Shown here: piece after piece, positions 38,514 through 48,284 of the stretch
Layout of the letters: each line of letters begins with the position of its first letter
Numbering within the stretch: position 1 is the first letter of the stretch
Assembly (NCBI GenBank): GCA_003194525.1
Contig: NBIV01000004.1
Coordinates: forward strand, 124,001-188,000
Length of the DNA stretch: 64,000 bases
Direction of reading: 5' to 3'
Source: Gracilariopsis chorda
Lineage: Eukaryota > Rhodophyta > Florideophyceae > Gracilariales > Gracilariaceae
The notes under the pieces: model-generated
Databases searched by the model: none
What the model saw: only the letters and a program-made list of their open reading frames with translations
Told to the model about the DNA's origin: nothing
Made by a program: the position numbers and the translations under genes

Positions 38514-39134
38514 ATGGCTGCACCCCCTTCACATCTGCTACGCATGATCTCCGAACCTCCTCCTACAGAAGTTGTATCTGTCTCGGAGGCTGCCCAGCAA
38601 GCGGCGTCTGGATTTGTGTGGCGAACCGCTTACGCGCAAGGGGCACGAGCTGGGTGGGCTGCCGGCTGGGCCGCAGGGCTCGATGCGAGAGGTTCGTCTG
38701 CACCGGGCTTACGGCTGGAAGCGCAGCGAAAGAGGCCGCCGCAGGGACCACCTGCTCCATCCTCTCACCAACAACCAGAATCGCTACAACAGCCACCTGC
38801 ATCATCGGAAACCCCATTCACGGAACCTTCACGCTCATCCGCAGAACCTGAAAGCGCATCACTTCGACTGGAGCTTTCTGATGAATTCATGCGTCTGATT
38901 AACCGACCAAAACCGAAGCCAAGTCAAGGAGAAGCGCGTACTGATCAAGAGGTTACTCCAGATCTAAGCCATTTGGCCGGTGGAACTGCGCAACGAGCAC
39001 GCCGAGAGAAAAAGCGCGCAATGTATGGGAACGATGCGGAACGAGTAATGGAAATGGAAAACCATGCTGACGCTGTGTTCAGATCAAGAGTGAGTAGTAC
39101 TGGGGCGCATTACTGGCCAGTCATACCTCTGTAG
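38514..39134 (+). CDS. Gemin8-like protein (SMN complex candidate)
   Basis: The 206-residue protein starts at ATG 38514 (MAAPPSHLLRMISEPPPTEV). The N-terminal half is low complexity with an unusual Gly/Ala/Trp patch (ARAGWAAGWAAGLDARG). The C-terminal ~85 residues resemble metazoan Gemin8, a subunit of the SMN complex that assembles Sm cores on spliceosomal snRNAs. Landmarks are RLELSDEFMRLINR, then the basic REKKRAMYGNDAERVMEMEN, HADAVFRSR and the terminal YWPVIPL. The YWPVIPL ending is the strongest hint. The assignment rests on recall of the family's C terminus and needs a profile search. The gene is divergent from pyruvate kinase, with start codons about 220 bp apart. Confidence 0.55.
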   Translation: MAAPPSHLLRMISEPPPTEVVSVSEAAQQAASGFVWRTAYAQGARAGWAAGWAAGLDARGSSAPGLRLEAQRKRPPQGPPAPSSHQQPESLQQPPASSETPFTEPSRSSAEPESASLRLELSDEFMRLINRPKPKPSQGEARTDQEVTPDLSHLAGGTAQRARREKKRAMYGNDAERVMEMENHADAVFRSRVSSTGAHYWPVIPL

Positions 39135-40721
39135 ACTCTACAGTGTAGAGTGCACACGATATATCATCTAGGGACATGTGTGCTGTGTGGCAACACTAGC
39201 AACAATGAAGCTACGCCTGCTGGGCATTTTGATGTGTGCTGTACATCCGAACGTGACAGGAATCTCTCAATGCGGACAACTACGTTCAAGAATAGTGCGT
39301 CGAAGCAGTGCTGGCTCGACCAAGTTAGAACAAAAGTTGGCTCATGATAAGATTTCACATCTAGTGACAGGAATGAAAGCAGTGCGAAGCTCGAGACGAC
39401 AAACGTGACAGTGCTTGGACGCTTGGACATTGTTTTGTCCGTCCAGGCGGGCAACATGAGAACTAAACGACTTATATCTTCACACCTGGTTTGACGCATC
39501 TGTGCTGCTCACGTTCCACGATGGAACACATTTTGAGTACTGGTTCTCGTCTATACTTCACTGTTCCACACTGGAAGTTTATCTGAGCCAAGCTGTTCCA
39601 CACGATAGTTGCGAAGACCAGTCCTCAATTTGAAGCTTTCCAACTTTTATATAGGTATCACATCTGAGGACCCTTTACCTTCCCACGGCTTCATGAACAT
39701 TTGGGAAGAGGACGTGACGGTGTTTCAGTAGCGCAAAGATCAGACTGTAGATAATTGCTGAAAGCTGTGGACTGGATTAATTGCTCGTCCGTTGCAAGTC
39801 AATTTTCTTCTCGATATCTCGATTCCGTTGTTTCAAGATATAGTTACAGCACGGCCCCTCAATCTTCAGAGGTAGAAACATGCAACTTCTTAGGAAATGC
39901 TCTGTATTGTGGACGGAGAATGGCGCAATTGCACTTACCGCAGCTTACTACCACCATCTTCTTTGGGTACATATCGAGAACAACTCCGTTCTGTTTACAG
40001 AGTTAAAATTCACTTTCCTGTACAAGGAAATCCTTCGATCTCTGCAGAGGCAGGAAAAGCATATTTGTAGACTCGTTGAACACGAATGATATTTTGCTTG
40101 GCCAAAGAAGAAGTGAGTAACGTTCCCGGGATAGTTTGAACAAGAAATAGGCCCAAAACGCCAAAGCTTGTTCTCATCATACCTTTCGCTCCCTACGCGC
40201 AATGCTCCTTTGGACAGCAAAGTTTGATGGCTTCAGCGTAGCGTGTTTAGTTCTACCTGTTTGCCGTTGGCGCATAAGAAGCTATTACACGTCGTAAGTA
40301 TGGTAGGTAGAGGATTTGCCCTCAGTATGCGTAGGGCGATATCTTGCATGACATCAGGAAACGCAACCCAAAAAAAAGTTAGAGGCGGACTTGTTCGTTC
40401 CTCACGCAGGTAGATACAACGGTATCTCTGCGACTCTTCATTTGCTTCAACTCGGACAGAAACCGCTGTTGGCAGACTTAAGTACGAGCGCAATCCGCAC
40501 TCCGCGTTTTATTGAAAATTGCTCTTCGAAGAGTGGCTATCAGGCTTTCATCCTTGCGGAGCGGGCGTTCTACCAAGTTCAAGTTCCTGTCGTCCAGCCA
40601 GCAGAGCATTCTAACCAGAATGCCCGGGTGGAATGAAACTCTGTTCAGGACTGCCGTAGGAAGGTTTGCCGAGCAAATTGAGCGATATCCTTCGGACATG
40701 CCAGTGAAAGGAGATGGCCTT

Positions 40722-40845
40722 TGAGGATATCCTCCATGCCTTTGTCCAACGCACCCCCTGCACAGTTGTCACTATCGCGCTCCTGAGGATATCCTCCATG
40801 CCTTTGTCCAACGCACCCCCTGCACAGTTGTCACTATCGCGCTCC
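40722..40845. repeat. 62-bp perfect tandem duplication
   Basis: The segment beginning TGAGGATATCCTCCATGCCT occurs at 40722-40783 and again immediately at 40784-40845. The two copies are essentially identical, so the duplication is recent or an assembly artefact. Each copy carries the palindrome GAGGATATCCTC. Confidence 0.9.
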
Positions 40846-41630
40846 ACCACTGCGGTTCCGCGTCATCACTTCAGGTGCATGATCTTTGCATCTCTGCTGC
40901 TTCGTAAGATACGCGATGTGCCGAAGCGACACGCTTGCACTAAACGAGGCCAGCAGCGGTGCTGGTATATCGCTTTGCGGGACCCATCGATTCATTTCAG
41001 AGCCATTTTGAATCACATATTCGTATCTGAATACGACAGCAAACGCAGTTCATCGAGCGATACAAATACGGCTTTGACTTACAAACGCTCACGCAAACAC
41101 GAAAGCACATACAGATAGAGGTTACGATACAAGCACACTTGAGTTGTCGAATCATTCCATGATGTCGTCACGATATGTCAAACGAATTGAAACGAATAAT
41201 AATGCAAGAAGGTCGGTGCATCCGCGAAGCGGCAAGTAAGTGATCAGTAAACGATCTGTCGAAAGAGTACGTGTAGCCCTTTCCACACGCTGCGAGTGGG
41301 ATTGTACTGAATAGTACTATAATATGCTTTCTCAGCTCCCTTGACAAGGCGGACAGCGGTGTCTAAAAGATGAGAGCGCGCTACTGAGTAACCGTGTCCG
41401 TATCTTGTGGAGAGTCTGGGAATGATTCAACCTCTTCCTGCTCCTGCATGTTTATGTAAGTGTTGTCAACCTTGTCATCGTTGCATAGAGGGCTGCCTTG
41501 GAGAGGACTTTGTTGGCGAAAGCTGTGGTCCTTGTTCCGGGCATAACAATCTAGTCAAAGTTTCGCGAGAGTGGAAAGCGAATGCACGTGTACTCAACCT
41601 TAAAGTCCTTTCTCTTTCCGCGATAAGTCT

Positions 41631-41639
41631 CTATAAAAG
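41631..41639 (+). promoter_or_regulatory. TATA box of the alpha-kinase gene
   Basis: CTATAAAAG lies 161 bp upstream of the alpha-kinase ATG. A transcription start near 41660-41670, followed by a roughly 130-nt leader, would fit. Confidence 0.55.
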
Positions 41640-41799
41640 ACAGTTGCTCGCGAGCTAATACTCCTCTCGCACTACCCCAACGCTCTCCATTATGGTCCAC
41701 ACCAATTGGGTCCTGCAAACATCTTTGAAAAGCATCTCAACCTTTCTGAGCTCCCAAACGACACACTAGCTTTCGTCTTCGTCCAGCCTTCATTCCGTC

Positions 41800-42894
41800 A
41801 TGTCTCAAGCGTCAACTTGTTGTGACAAACAGTGTTGCAAGAAGGGATTCAAGAAATGCAGCTCCAACCCAGGCCGCAAACACAAACAAAGCCATAGTAT
41901 GTGCCTCGTACCATTTGAGCCGGAGCACATCCACCGTTCAAGAGAATACTGCGACGTCCTGACGTATGGGACAGGTTGCAGGTACAACACAACTTACCGC
42001 GAACCGTGGAGAATGAATCGCTGTCATTATCGTCAGTGTTCACGGTGTCCATTCTGGCACTGCTCGTGCACTCCTTGCTACGGGGTCGGGTATGGCCGAG
42101 ACTACTATTCACACTCACATAGGGATAGACAGTTTAGGTTGAACCGTAGTCACGCTTCTTCCGACCTAGCATGCCGCACAGATGTATGGGAAAGGCCGCC
42201 TTTTCACAGGTTTTCGTACAGGGATGTGACTTATGAAGTACCAGAAGATCGACTTGACATCCAAGAGCGCCACATGCATGATGACGTTCACCACGGCTCT
42301 TCAATGAACATGGTTAAAGCATACATTGGGTATCATGAGGACAAGGTTGCAATAAAATGGTACCGAGGGTCATTCGACAGAGGTGAAGAATATTGCAAGA
42401 AGGTGGTCAGGGAAGCAAAGGAGAGCGCTAGAGTAGTTCGGGCCTTCATGAATGAGGTTGACACTCGCGGTTGGACAGTTCGGGTGGCGATCCCAAGAAT
42501 CACGGAAGTGTATTCTGAAGGACACGATGCGGAGAGGACAGTTCTTGTGGAACCGTATCTTTCTCACTTTGAATCCTTCTACGAAACTGCGGACGATATT
42601 GCATATGGAAGTAACCGAGCATATCACCGGGTGATTCACGCGCTGCTGCACTTCAGCATCTGGCACACCAGGGGCAGAGGTATACTGGCAGACTTGAAGG
42701 GATCGGTTGATAGAGAAATGAAGGAGATAATCTTATCGGCTCCCTCTGTGATACACCATGCGGAGAGAGAGCATCGTCATAGTGGTACCGGTATCTTTTC
42801 GTTCCTCTCCGAACACGTATGCTCCAGAATGTGCAAGGAAACGATTAGATACCGAAGCCACTTAAGGTTTTCTGATGATACGTCTCTTTGGTAG
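41800..42894 (+). CDS. Alpha-kinase-family protein with Cys/His-rich N terminus
   Basis: Alpha-kinases (MHCK/eEF2K/TRPM7 type) are atypical Ser/Thr kinases. The start is ATG 41800 (MSQASTCCDKQCCKKGFKKC), giving 364 residues. Residues 1-125 are packed with Cys, His, Tyr and Arg (NRCHYRQCSRCPFWHCSCTP), possibly metal-binding. From about residue 170 the kinase core is visible: VAIKWYRG (K186), RTVLVEPYLSHFESFYE (E251), YHRVIHALLHFSIWHTRG, ILADLKGSVD (D298), and the zinc-binding signature FLSEHVCSRMC (H339, C341, C345) after GTG. The DLKG replaces the more usual DIQG, and the segment between is short, so activity is uncertain. A TATA box lies at 41631. Confidence 0.7.
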   Translation: MSQASTCCDKQCCKKGFKKCSSNPGRKHKQSHSMCLVPFEPEHIHRSREYCDVLTYGTGCRYNTTYREPWRMNRCHYRQCSRCPFWHCSCTPCYGVGYGRDYYSHSHRDRQFRLNRSHASSDLACRTDVWERPPFHRFSYRDVTYEVPEDRLDIQERHMHDDVHHGSSMNMVKAYIGYHEDKVAIKWYRGSFDRGEEYCKKVVREAKESARVVRAFMNEVDTRGWTVRVAIPRITEVYSEGHDAERTVLVEPYLSHFESFYETADDIAYGSNRAYHRVIHALLHFSIWHTRGRGILADLKGSVDREMKEIILSAPSVIHHAEREHRHSGTGIFSFLSEHVCSRMCKETIRYRSHLRFSDDTSLW

Positions 42895-44932
42895 TACCGT
42901 TGAGCAGATAATTAGAAGCTGTAAATGAAAGCGTCCAAGCCGCCTTTCGGATATCATTTCGAAACATGCGCTTGCCAAGGATGGCTTGACGATTCCACTG
43001 TCTGAGGGACAAGTTGATTGGGTAGTTGCGCCGGTGCTGTAGTTTTGGCGCCCAGTGACTGTCTGCTAACGTGATGCAGAAGAAACAGGCGCGTGAGCAG
43101 GTGGGGTTGGCGATATCAAGATGGAGCGAGAACTGGGTACAATTCTTTGTCTTGCCATGGCGCTATTGTGGGAAGCTAGACATTATACGAGTTCCACCCC
43201 CTCTGCTTTCTCCCCCTTCCTGGCGTTGGTCTCCAACCTGGGTTGATGAGTTGGCGCACCGAATGAGAGGTTCATACTCGGCAGGAACCGAGCAAGGTCG
43301 CCTTCGTGGTTGGGGTAAGGATGTCTGTGGATCGTTCCACGCGTGATAGTCAGTGGAAGCACCGGGACTACCCAATGGTGTCACCTAACCTAAACCCCCT
43401 TCCCCATCTTCCTCCGTGCGCTGACCGCGGTGTTACGGAACAGTAGTATCAATCATGCTCGCCGCGACGCTTTCCATGAACAGAAAGCTATCCGTATAAC
43501 TCCGGTACCAAAGGTAGCAGTCAGAAGGGCTTATCTTGGAACACATTCAAGACATTAAAAAATGTAAAATTTTGCACAGCTTTTGGTATCTCCCGCACCA
43601 CACCGATGGTAGACGAACAAGGGCTTAACTTGAGACAAGACAAAGCTTGGACTTCTCGTCTCTTGAAACTTGTGTTCTGGTTTGGCATAGTGGCACTGAA
43701 TCTTAGTATAAACCACAATAGTGCAAATTATGGCAAAACTAACTTATTAGTTGCGGCAGTGTTAACATAACGGACTTTCTTGCTTTCTTGAAAACAATGC
43801 AATGCCAAACGCGTTTGGTGCATGAATTGGAAAAAAAAGCCAACAGCTACACAATAAACGTTAACCGAAACTAAAACGCTTCTTTGCACAGCCTATCTAG
43901 TATTCTTACTTCTAAACGGAAGACGCAAAAGCTTTTACCCTGGAGTAACCCTTACTTCACATTCAAGTTTGCAGCCACTTTGTTGAAGCTACGAAGGGTA
44001 CATTTTTGCCGATTTTGGCACTCCCAAAACCCAAAGCTCCTGCAATTGACATCTTGATAGACATACTCTGTTTTCTGCCTTAATTTGGATCTGTACTAGA
44101 AGTCAAATTTTTACAAAACCAAAATTGCGCTAATTACAAAAAAGAAAGACAGGTTTTTCTCATATTCAGCCACCTTTTTGGCAAACGATTCGTCTCAACT
44201 TAAGCCGTCTCAAGTAAAGCCATTCTGACTGCTAGCAATCTAACCCTTTACCAACGGTAGGCTACCAAGGATACGCGTTAGACCCTCCTAAGGTTTGGTA
44301 GCTTTCAGGACTTGCATGCGTTTGTTGTGACACGCGTGCGAAGATCATTCGCCAACTATGATCACAGTGCATCGAAGGATGCACATCTGGAATTCCGTAA
44401 CCTTACAGTAATTCTACTCTTCTCCCACCTCCATGCCATCGGCTTCCACAAGGCTTAAAAAAACTATTTTAATTCTTTTAAAGTGACCACAATAAACTGT
44501 GGCTCAGCCCTTCGGGCTGGAGAGGAAGACTCTTATCAGCTTTCGTCTTTAAAATTAGCTCAGTGAGCTTGCGCTTCTCGCTTATATCCACGATGCTCTA
44601 CTGTAAGGCTGATTGACGAAGGCTACCCAAAGCCGTCGTGACCACTGTAAGATGAGCTCAGACTGTTTGAGCGTAATCTTTCAACCCGTATCTATCTCTG
44701 AATATAGAACAATCGCGACTCACGTGGAAACGGTAGACGGTATCTACCAAAGCGCAACGGTGCGGCGATCATGTATATGTGAGCCACCCCTGCCCTTGCT
44801 CAACGACATTCCGCTCCCCAACCGTTTCTTTCACGAAACAGTCGTTCTGTTTCTTCTACAGCGCCTCATTGAACACACGCTTAAACAAACCTGTATGGGT
44901 GAGCCCCCGCTCTACCTTGCCTTCCTTCCACA
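42895..44932. other. 2-kb interval, AT-rich, no gene
   Basis: Mostly AT-rich non-coding DNA between two plus-strand genes. It holds a GGTACCAAAGGTA motif at about 43504 and GTAACCCTTAC at about 43945-43955. A C(TTC)G-loop hairpin (CAGCCCTTCGGGCTG) lies at about 44505-44519. No coding frame or tRNA is convincing. Confidence 0.4.
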
Positions 44933-46705
44933 ATGTCGTTCCACTCTCCGCCTCGTACCGTAGCCGAAGAGGCTGAGCTCTATGAACTCGATATCAAGGA
45001 AGAAAACAACATCGGTTCCATGGTCGAGCTCGCTCTCATTCTGTACGACGGCGACATTGGCGTCCCAAGAGACCGCAAACGAGCCGTGCAGCTCTTCAAG
45101 AGAGCGTACAAACAAGGCTACTGCGAGAACGCACTAAAACAGTTAGAACAGTACTACTTGTATGACTACGACTTCAGAGACCCTGAACGTGAGCCTGCAG
45201 TCGAGCCCTACGAGATCGCACTTCTCAAATCGCAGTATTCCGCCGCTGAGTTTGAAGTGGAGCGTTTGGAAGAGGACATCCAGTATGGTGACGTTTATGC
45301 TATGGTTCAGCTTGCAATCATTCTGGGAAAGGGGAAAGGACGCGTTAAACGCGATACGGCCCGTGCTATGCAACTTTGTCAGCGCGCTATCAAACAAGCT
45401 GATTATGACCCGGCGATGGCGTACTTGGCGAAGCGGTACTCAAGAGGTACCGGTGATGGCGTGGTCAAAGCGAACCGCTCGCGGGCCAAACAAATGTACG
45501 AACTGGCTATGAAGAACGGTGCGGTTAAAGACACCGTACTGGCATACAGTTCACTACTGTTGAAGAGTCGTAGACAAAGTGAGAAAGCCCGCGGCGTTCA
45601 ACTTCTCGAACGTCTCATCAAACAGGAGCAATGTATAGAGGCGACGACTAAATTATGTCGAGTGCTTGCTTACGGCGAGTATGGTGTACCCGTGAATGCG
45701 AAACGGGCTGTAGAACTATGTGCCATCCTGGTGAGGAAGAAAGCGATTTGCGGAAGATTAATAGCTTCGTGCGCGGAGTTTTTGTGTCGTGGAGATGGAG
45801 GAGTGGAAGCGAGTTCTCGACGCGCTATAAAATGGTGGAAATTCGCATCAAGGGAAAGGGGTGATAATCTGGCAAGGTTGAAACTTGCAGAGATATACGA
45901 AACTGGTGCACACGGCGTTAAACGAAACATTGTCTTGGCGCTGGCACTATATGAATCTGTTGCGGAAGAAGAATGGAGTGCAGAGTGGGAGTGGGGCTTT
46001 CCCAGTGCGAATAATCGTTTTCGACATATAGCAGCATTCAAACTGGCCAATATTGTTAGACTGGGTGCTACGGGAGTGAAGAAAGACTTGATACGGGCAG
46101 TTATGCTGTTCGAAATGTTGCTTGAAACGGCACTTCGGTTTGAAGCGATAGAGGGGTTGCTGGAGATTGTGACGGATTTGGCTGGGGATCGCGCGGCTTG
46201 CCGAAGAGAGATGGGCATTGACAATGTGTTTGACGCGTTTCAAAAGGAAGAAAGTGAACGAAGTTTTGCATGGGCGATCATGAGGGAGGGGAGTGGCGAC
46301 GGTCGCAAGAGCAGGTTTAAGTGCAAGGAACGAAAGGCGTTTGTTTGCAGCTTGTTGTATGAACATTTGATTGAACGGCGGGGGTACGTAGATTGCGGTC
46401 TAAGTTACATGGGAGAGGCTGCACGACTGTACCGGGACGGAGGGGATGGATTGGAAGCGAACAAGGAACGAGGGTTGCAGGTGTACAGAAAGGCGGCTGA
46501 AGCTCTGGGAAGTTGGAGGAGAGTTAGAGAAATGGTGCCGCGTTCGTTTTTATGGGATGACGAACTTCGGGCGGTGGAGATGTTGGAATGGGCTGAGAGT
46601 GAGGGAGTGGGATTGGAGTATCCCGATGGAGGTGAGGGAGTGGGAGCGGAGGACGCGGACGACGGGGGGAAAGACGAGGGGAGTCGCGTGGTATTCTGGG
46701 AATGA
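44933..46705 (+). CDS. Sel1-repeat (SLR/TPR-like) protein
   Basis: Sel1-like repeats form α/α solenoids that scaffold complexes, for example in ERAD or signalling. The start is ATG 44933 (MSFHSPPRTVAEEAELYELD), giving 590 residues. Repeats of about 36-40 residues run from residue 28 to about 420 with the pattern A-x2-L-A-x-I-Y-x2-G-x-G-V-x2-D-x2-R-A. Examples are VELALILYDGDIGVPRDRKR, VQLAIILGKGKGRVKRDTAR, AYLAKRYSRGTGDGVVKANR, LKLAEIYETGAHGVKRNIVL and FKLANIVRLGATGVKKDLIR; a late unit is GEAARLYRDGGDGLEANKER. The C terminus is acidic Gly/Glu-rich (GGEGVGAEDADDGGKDEGS). There is no signal peptide or transmembrane helix, so it is probably cytosolic; partners are unknown. Confidence 0.88.
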   Translation: MSFHSPPRTVAEEAELYELDIKEENNIGSMVELALILYDGDIGVPRDRKRAVQLFKRAYKQGYCENALKQLEQYYLYDYDFRDPEREPAVEPYEIALLKSQYSAAEFEVERLEEDIQYGDVYAMVQLAIILGKGKGRVKRDTARAMQLCQRAIKQADYDPAMAYLAKRYSRGTGDGVVKANRSRAKQMYELAMKNGAVKDTVLAYSSLLLKSRRQSEKARGVQLLERLIKQEQCIEATTKLCRVLAYGEYGVPVNAKRAVELCAILVRKKAICGRLIASCAEFLCRGDGGVEASSRRAIKWWKFASRERGDNLARLKLAEIYETGAHGVKRNIVLALALYESVAEEEWSAEWEWGFPSANNRFRHIAAFKLANIVRLGATGVKKDLIRAVMLFEMLLETALRFEAIEGLLEIVTDLAGDRAACRREMGIDNVFDAFQKEESERSFAWAIMREGSGDGRKSRFKCKERKAFVCSLLYEHLIERRGYVDCGLSYMGEAARLYRDGGDGLEANKERGLQVYRKAAEALGSWRRVREMVPRSFLWDDELRAVEMLEWAESEGVGLEYPDGGEGVGAEDADDGGKDEGSRVVFWE

Positions 46706-47089
46706 GTGGTATGTGTTTTTGTAGTTGTAAGATTGCGACGAGATGGAAGGAAGGTGCTGCACGGCTGGGGTGGGGGGTTTGCGCTTGCAGGGGACTGTGA
46801 CAGAGGCATGTGACTGGCTATACGGTTGATATAACTTAGCGTTCTACTTGTGTATAATCTGTTGATGCAGATGGGTTGGTTAACAGTATACCAGTACCAT
46901 TAGGTGTTGAGTTATGATTATATGGATTTCCGGGTGGGGTACAAGTGTTTCTCAGAAAGCAAAGAGATGTTTTTACGGCATGATGACTACGGTACTATGC
47001 GATGACAGGCGAATGCACAGACGGAAGTTGACGATGGCTTTCGGGCGACGGTGGTTCGTAGCGTCGGGCAAGATACATAACGGGTGTTC
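46706..47089. other. Intergenic between convergent genes
   Basis: It separates the Sel1-repeat stop and the metallothionein stop. It should carry both 3' UTRs. Nothing else is seen. Confidence 0.4.
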
Positions 47090-47179
47090 TTACTTGCAGC
47101 TGCAGCCCTTCTGGCACTTGCAGTTGGTGCACTTGCAGCTCGGACCGCACTTGCAGCCGCATCCGTCCTTGGTGATCAT
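47090..47179 (-). CDS. Metallothionein, 29 residues
   Basis: A very small cysteine-rich metal-binding protein. The ATG at 47179 begins MITKDGCGCKCGPSCKCTNC and continues KCQKGCSCK to a TAA. Nine of 29 residues are Cys, arranged as C-x-C pairs (C-G-C-K-C, C-K-C, C-K-C, C-S-C), with no aromatic residues. This is the classic metallothionein layout for thiolate clusters binding Zn, Cd or Cu(I). An upstream in-frame extension exists but is a translated leader. A TATA box lies 132-141 bp upstream. It is divergent from the Rieske gene, with about 315 bp between start codons. The short length is closer to fungal copper-thioneins than to plant types. Confidence 0.85.
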   Translation of the reverse strand: MITKDGCGCKCGPSCKCTNCKCQKGCSCK

Positions 47180-47310
47180 TTTCGGTAGGCGGGAGAGATG
47201 TACGAGACGGCGAGGAAGAAGGCTGGAAAAGAGTAGCAGGCCGAGAGAACAAGTAGGGCTGAGGTAGAGGGAGCTGAAGTGCGGAACATGTTGCACGAAG
47301 CGACAGCGGG

Positions 47311-47320
47311 CTTTTATAGG
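47311..47320 (-). promoter_or_regulatory. TATA box of the metallothionein gene
   Basis: On the minus strand this reads CCTATAAAAG. It is 132-141 nt upstream of the start codon and would give a leader of roughly 100 nt. The same CTATAAAAG form precedes the alpha-kinase gene. Confidence 0.65.
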
Positions 47321-47494
47321 CGGAGGTTGGAGGCGTTTGCGAGATACAGGTATATAGTACAACACGCACAGGTGTGAGTGGGTTATTGGCGGGACGCGCG
47401 TGGGCGCAACATGAGTGGAGACAGCTAATTGGTTGCGCGTGCATACAGAAGGTGCCAGGGGTGTTGGTCCTTCTTTGCGGGACGCGTCAAGCTA

Positions 47495-48019
47495 ATGATG
47501 AACGAGAGCGTCGGCAGTGGCAGCGCCATGTCTCAGGCGCCGTCAGAGCCGTGTACATCAACGGAGGGGCCCGGCGAAGAACGAGACGAGTCATGGATCT
47601 GCGTCGGGTCCGCGCGTTCATTCGGGGCGCGCACGACGTTAAGCATCCACAATCGCATCGTGCTGCTTCTGCGGGAAAATTCCAAGTGGCATTGTCTGGA
47701 CGCAATCTGCTACCACGCGGGCGGGCCGCTTTCCCAGGCGGCCGTTGAGCGAGTTGACAACCGGGTGTGTCTGCGCTGCCCGTGGCATTCGTACCTGATC
47801 GACATCGAGGACGGGCACGGCTTGTACATGGACCTGAGTCGACGATATCGCTCCAAAGGGGCGCGACAACGCGTGCACAAAGTGCGTCAAGACGGGGGGC
47901 AGCTGTTTGTGCAGCTGTGCGCTCGGGCGGAGTCGGTGGCTAGCGACGAGTACGCCTTTGGCGCGCAGCTGCCGCCGCAGGTGCTTCGCCAGCGCGTGCA
48001 GCGCTACGTGCCGCGATAG
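47495..48019 (+). CDS. Rieske [2Fe-2S] domain protein (RFESD-like)
   Basis: A soluble Rieske ferredoxin-like protein. I chose ATG 47495 (MMNESVGSGSAMSQ), giving 174 residues; ATG 47528 is an alternative. Cluster ligands are C72-Y-H74 in AICYHAGGPLSQ and C95-x2-H98 in CLRCPWHSYLIDIEDG. Downstream, GLYMDLSRRYRSKGARQRVH and SDEYAFGAQLPP match the layout of animal RFESD proteins. There is no oxygenase catalytic domain, so it is probably an electron carrier of unknown partner. No signal or transit peptide is obvious. It is divergent from the metallothionein gene and may share regulation. An A-rich tract follows at about 48094-48118. Confidence 0.85.
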   Translation: MMNESVGSGSAMSQAPSEPCTSTEGPGEERDESWICVGSARSFGARTTLSIHNRIVLLLRENSKWHCLDAICYHAGGPLSQAAVERVDNRVCLRCPWHSYLIDIEDGHGLYMDLSRRYRSKGARQRVHKVRQDGGQLFVQLCARAESVASDEYAFGAQLPPQVLRQRVQRYVPR

Positions 48020-48284
48020 GCGCCGCCGCCACCGCCCAATCAACGCGCGCCACCGTGCACACCGCCCCGCGCGCTTGCTGTCAGCGTTCACCAGTAAAAA
48101 AAGAAAAAAAAAAAAAAGCACAACTGCCCGAGAGTCCTCGACCACCTCTTAAAAAAAGACCTGCACCCTCCCTCACACACCACACACACACACACCCCCC
48201 CCTTCACCGCTTCATCACCAGCCCCCACCTCCGACTCCCCAACTCCACCTCCAACTCCACCTCCACCTCCACCATTTCCCAGCC
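48020..48284. other. Short intergenic, poly(A) tract and C/T leader
   Basis: It contains an A-rich tract (about 48094-48118), a CA-dinucleotide run and a C-run (about 48196-48203). It then has a Cys-free CT/CCA-rich leader running into the next ATG. Confidence 0.45.

Larger units (their letters stand above)
39135..41799. other. 2.7-kb interval without a firm gene
   Basis: It includes a 62-bp tandem duplication at 40722-40845 and overlapping short frames near 40400-40720 without recognised domains. A cysteine-rich frame lies at about 41407-41658 (CLCKCCQPCHRCIEGC) just upstream of the alpha-kinase. The right end has a TATA box at 41631. A short Cys/His frame near 39150-39340 (TCVLCGNTSNNEATPAGHFD) is unexplained. 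Confidence 0.4.

Noticed and set aside
44550-44600. Second tRNA-like A-box (TTAGCTCAGTGAGC)
   Set aside because: No B-box or acceptor stem is visible.
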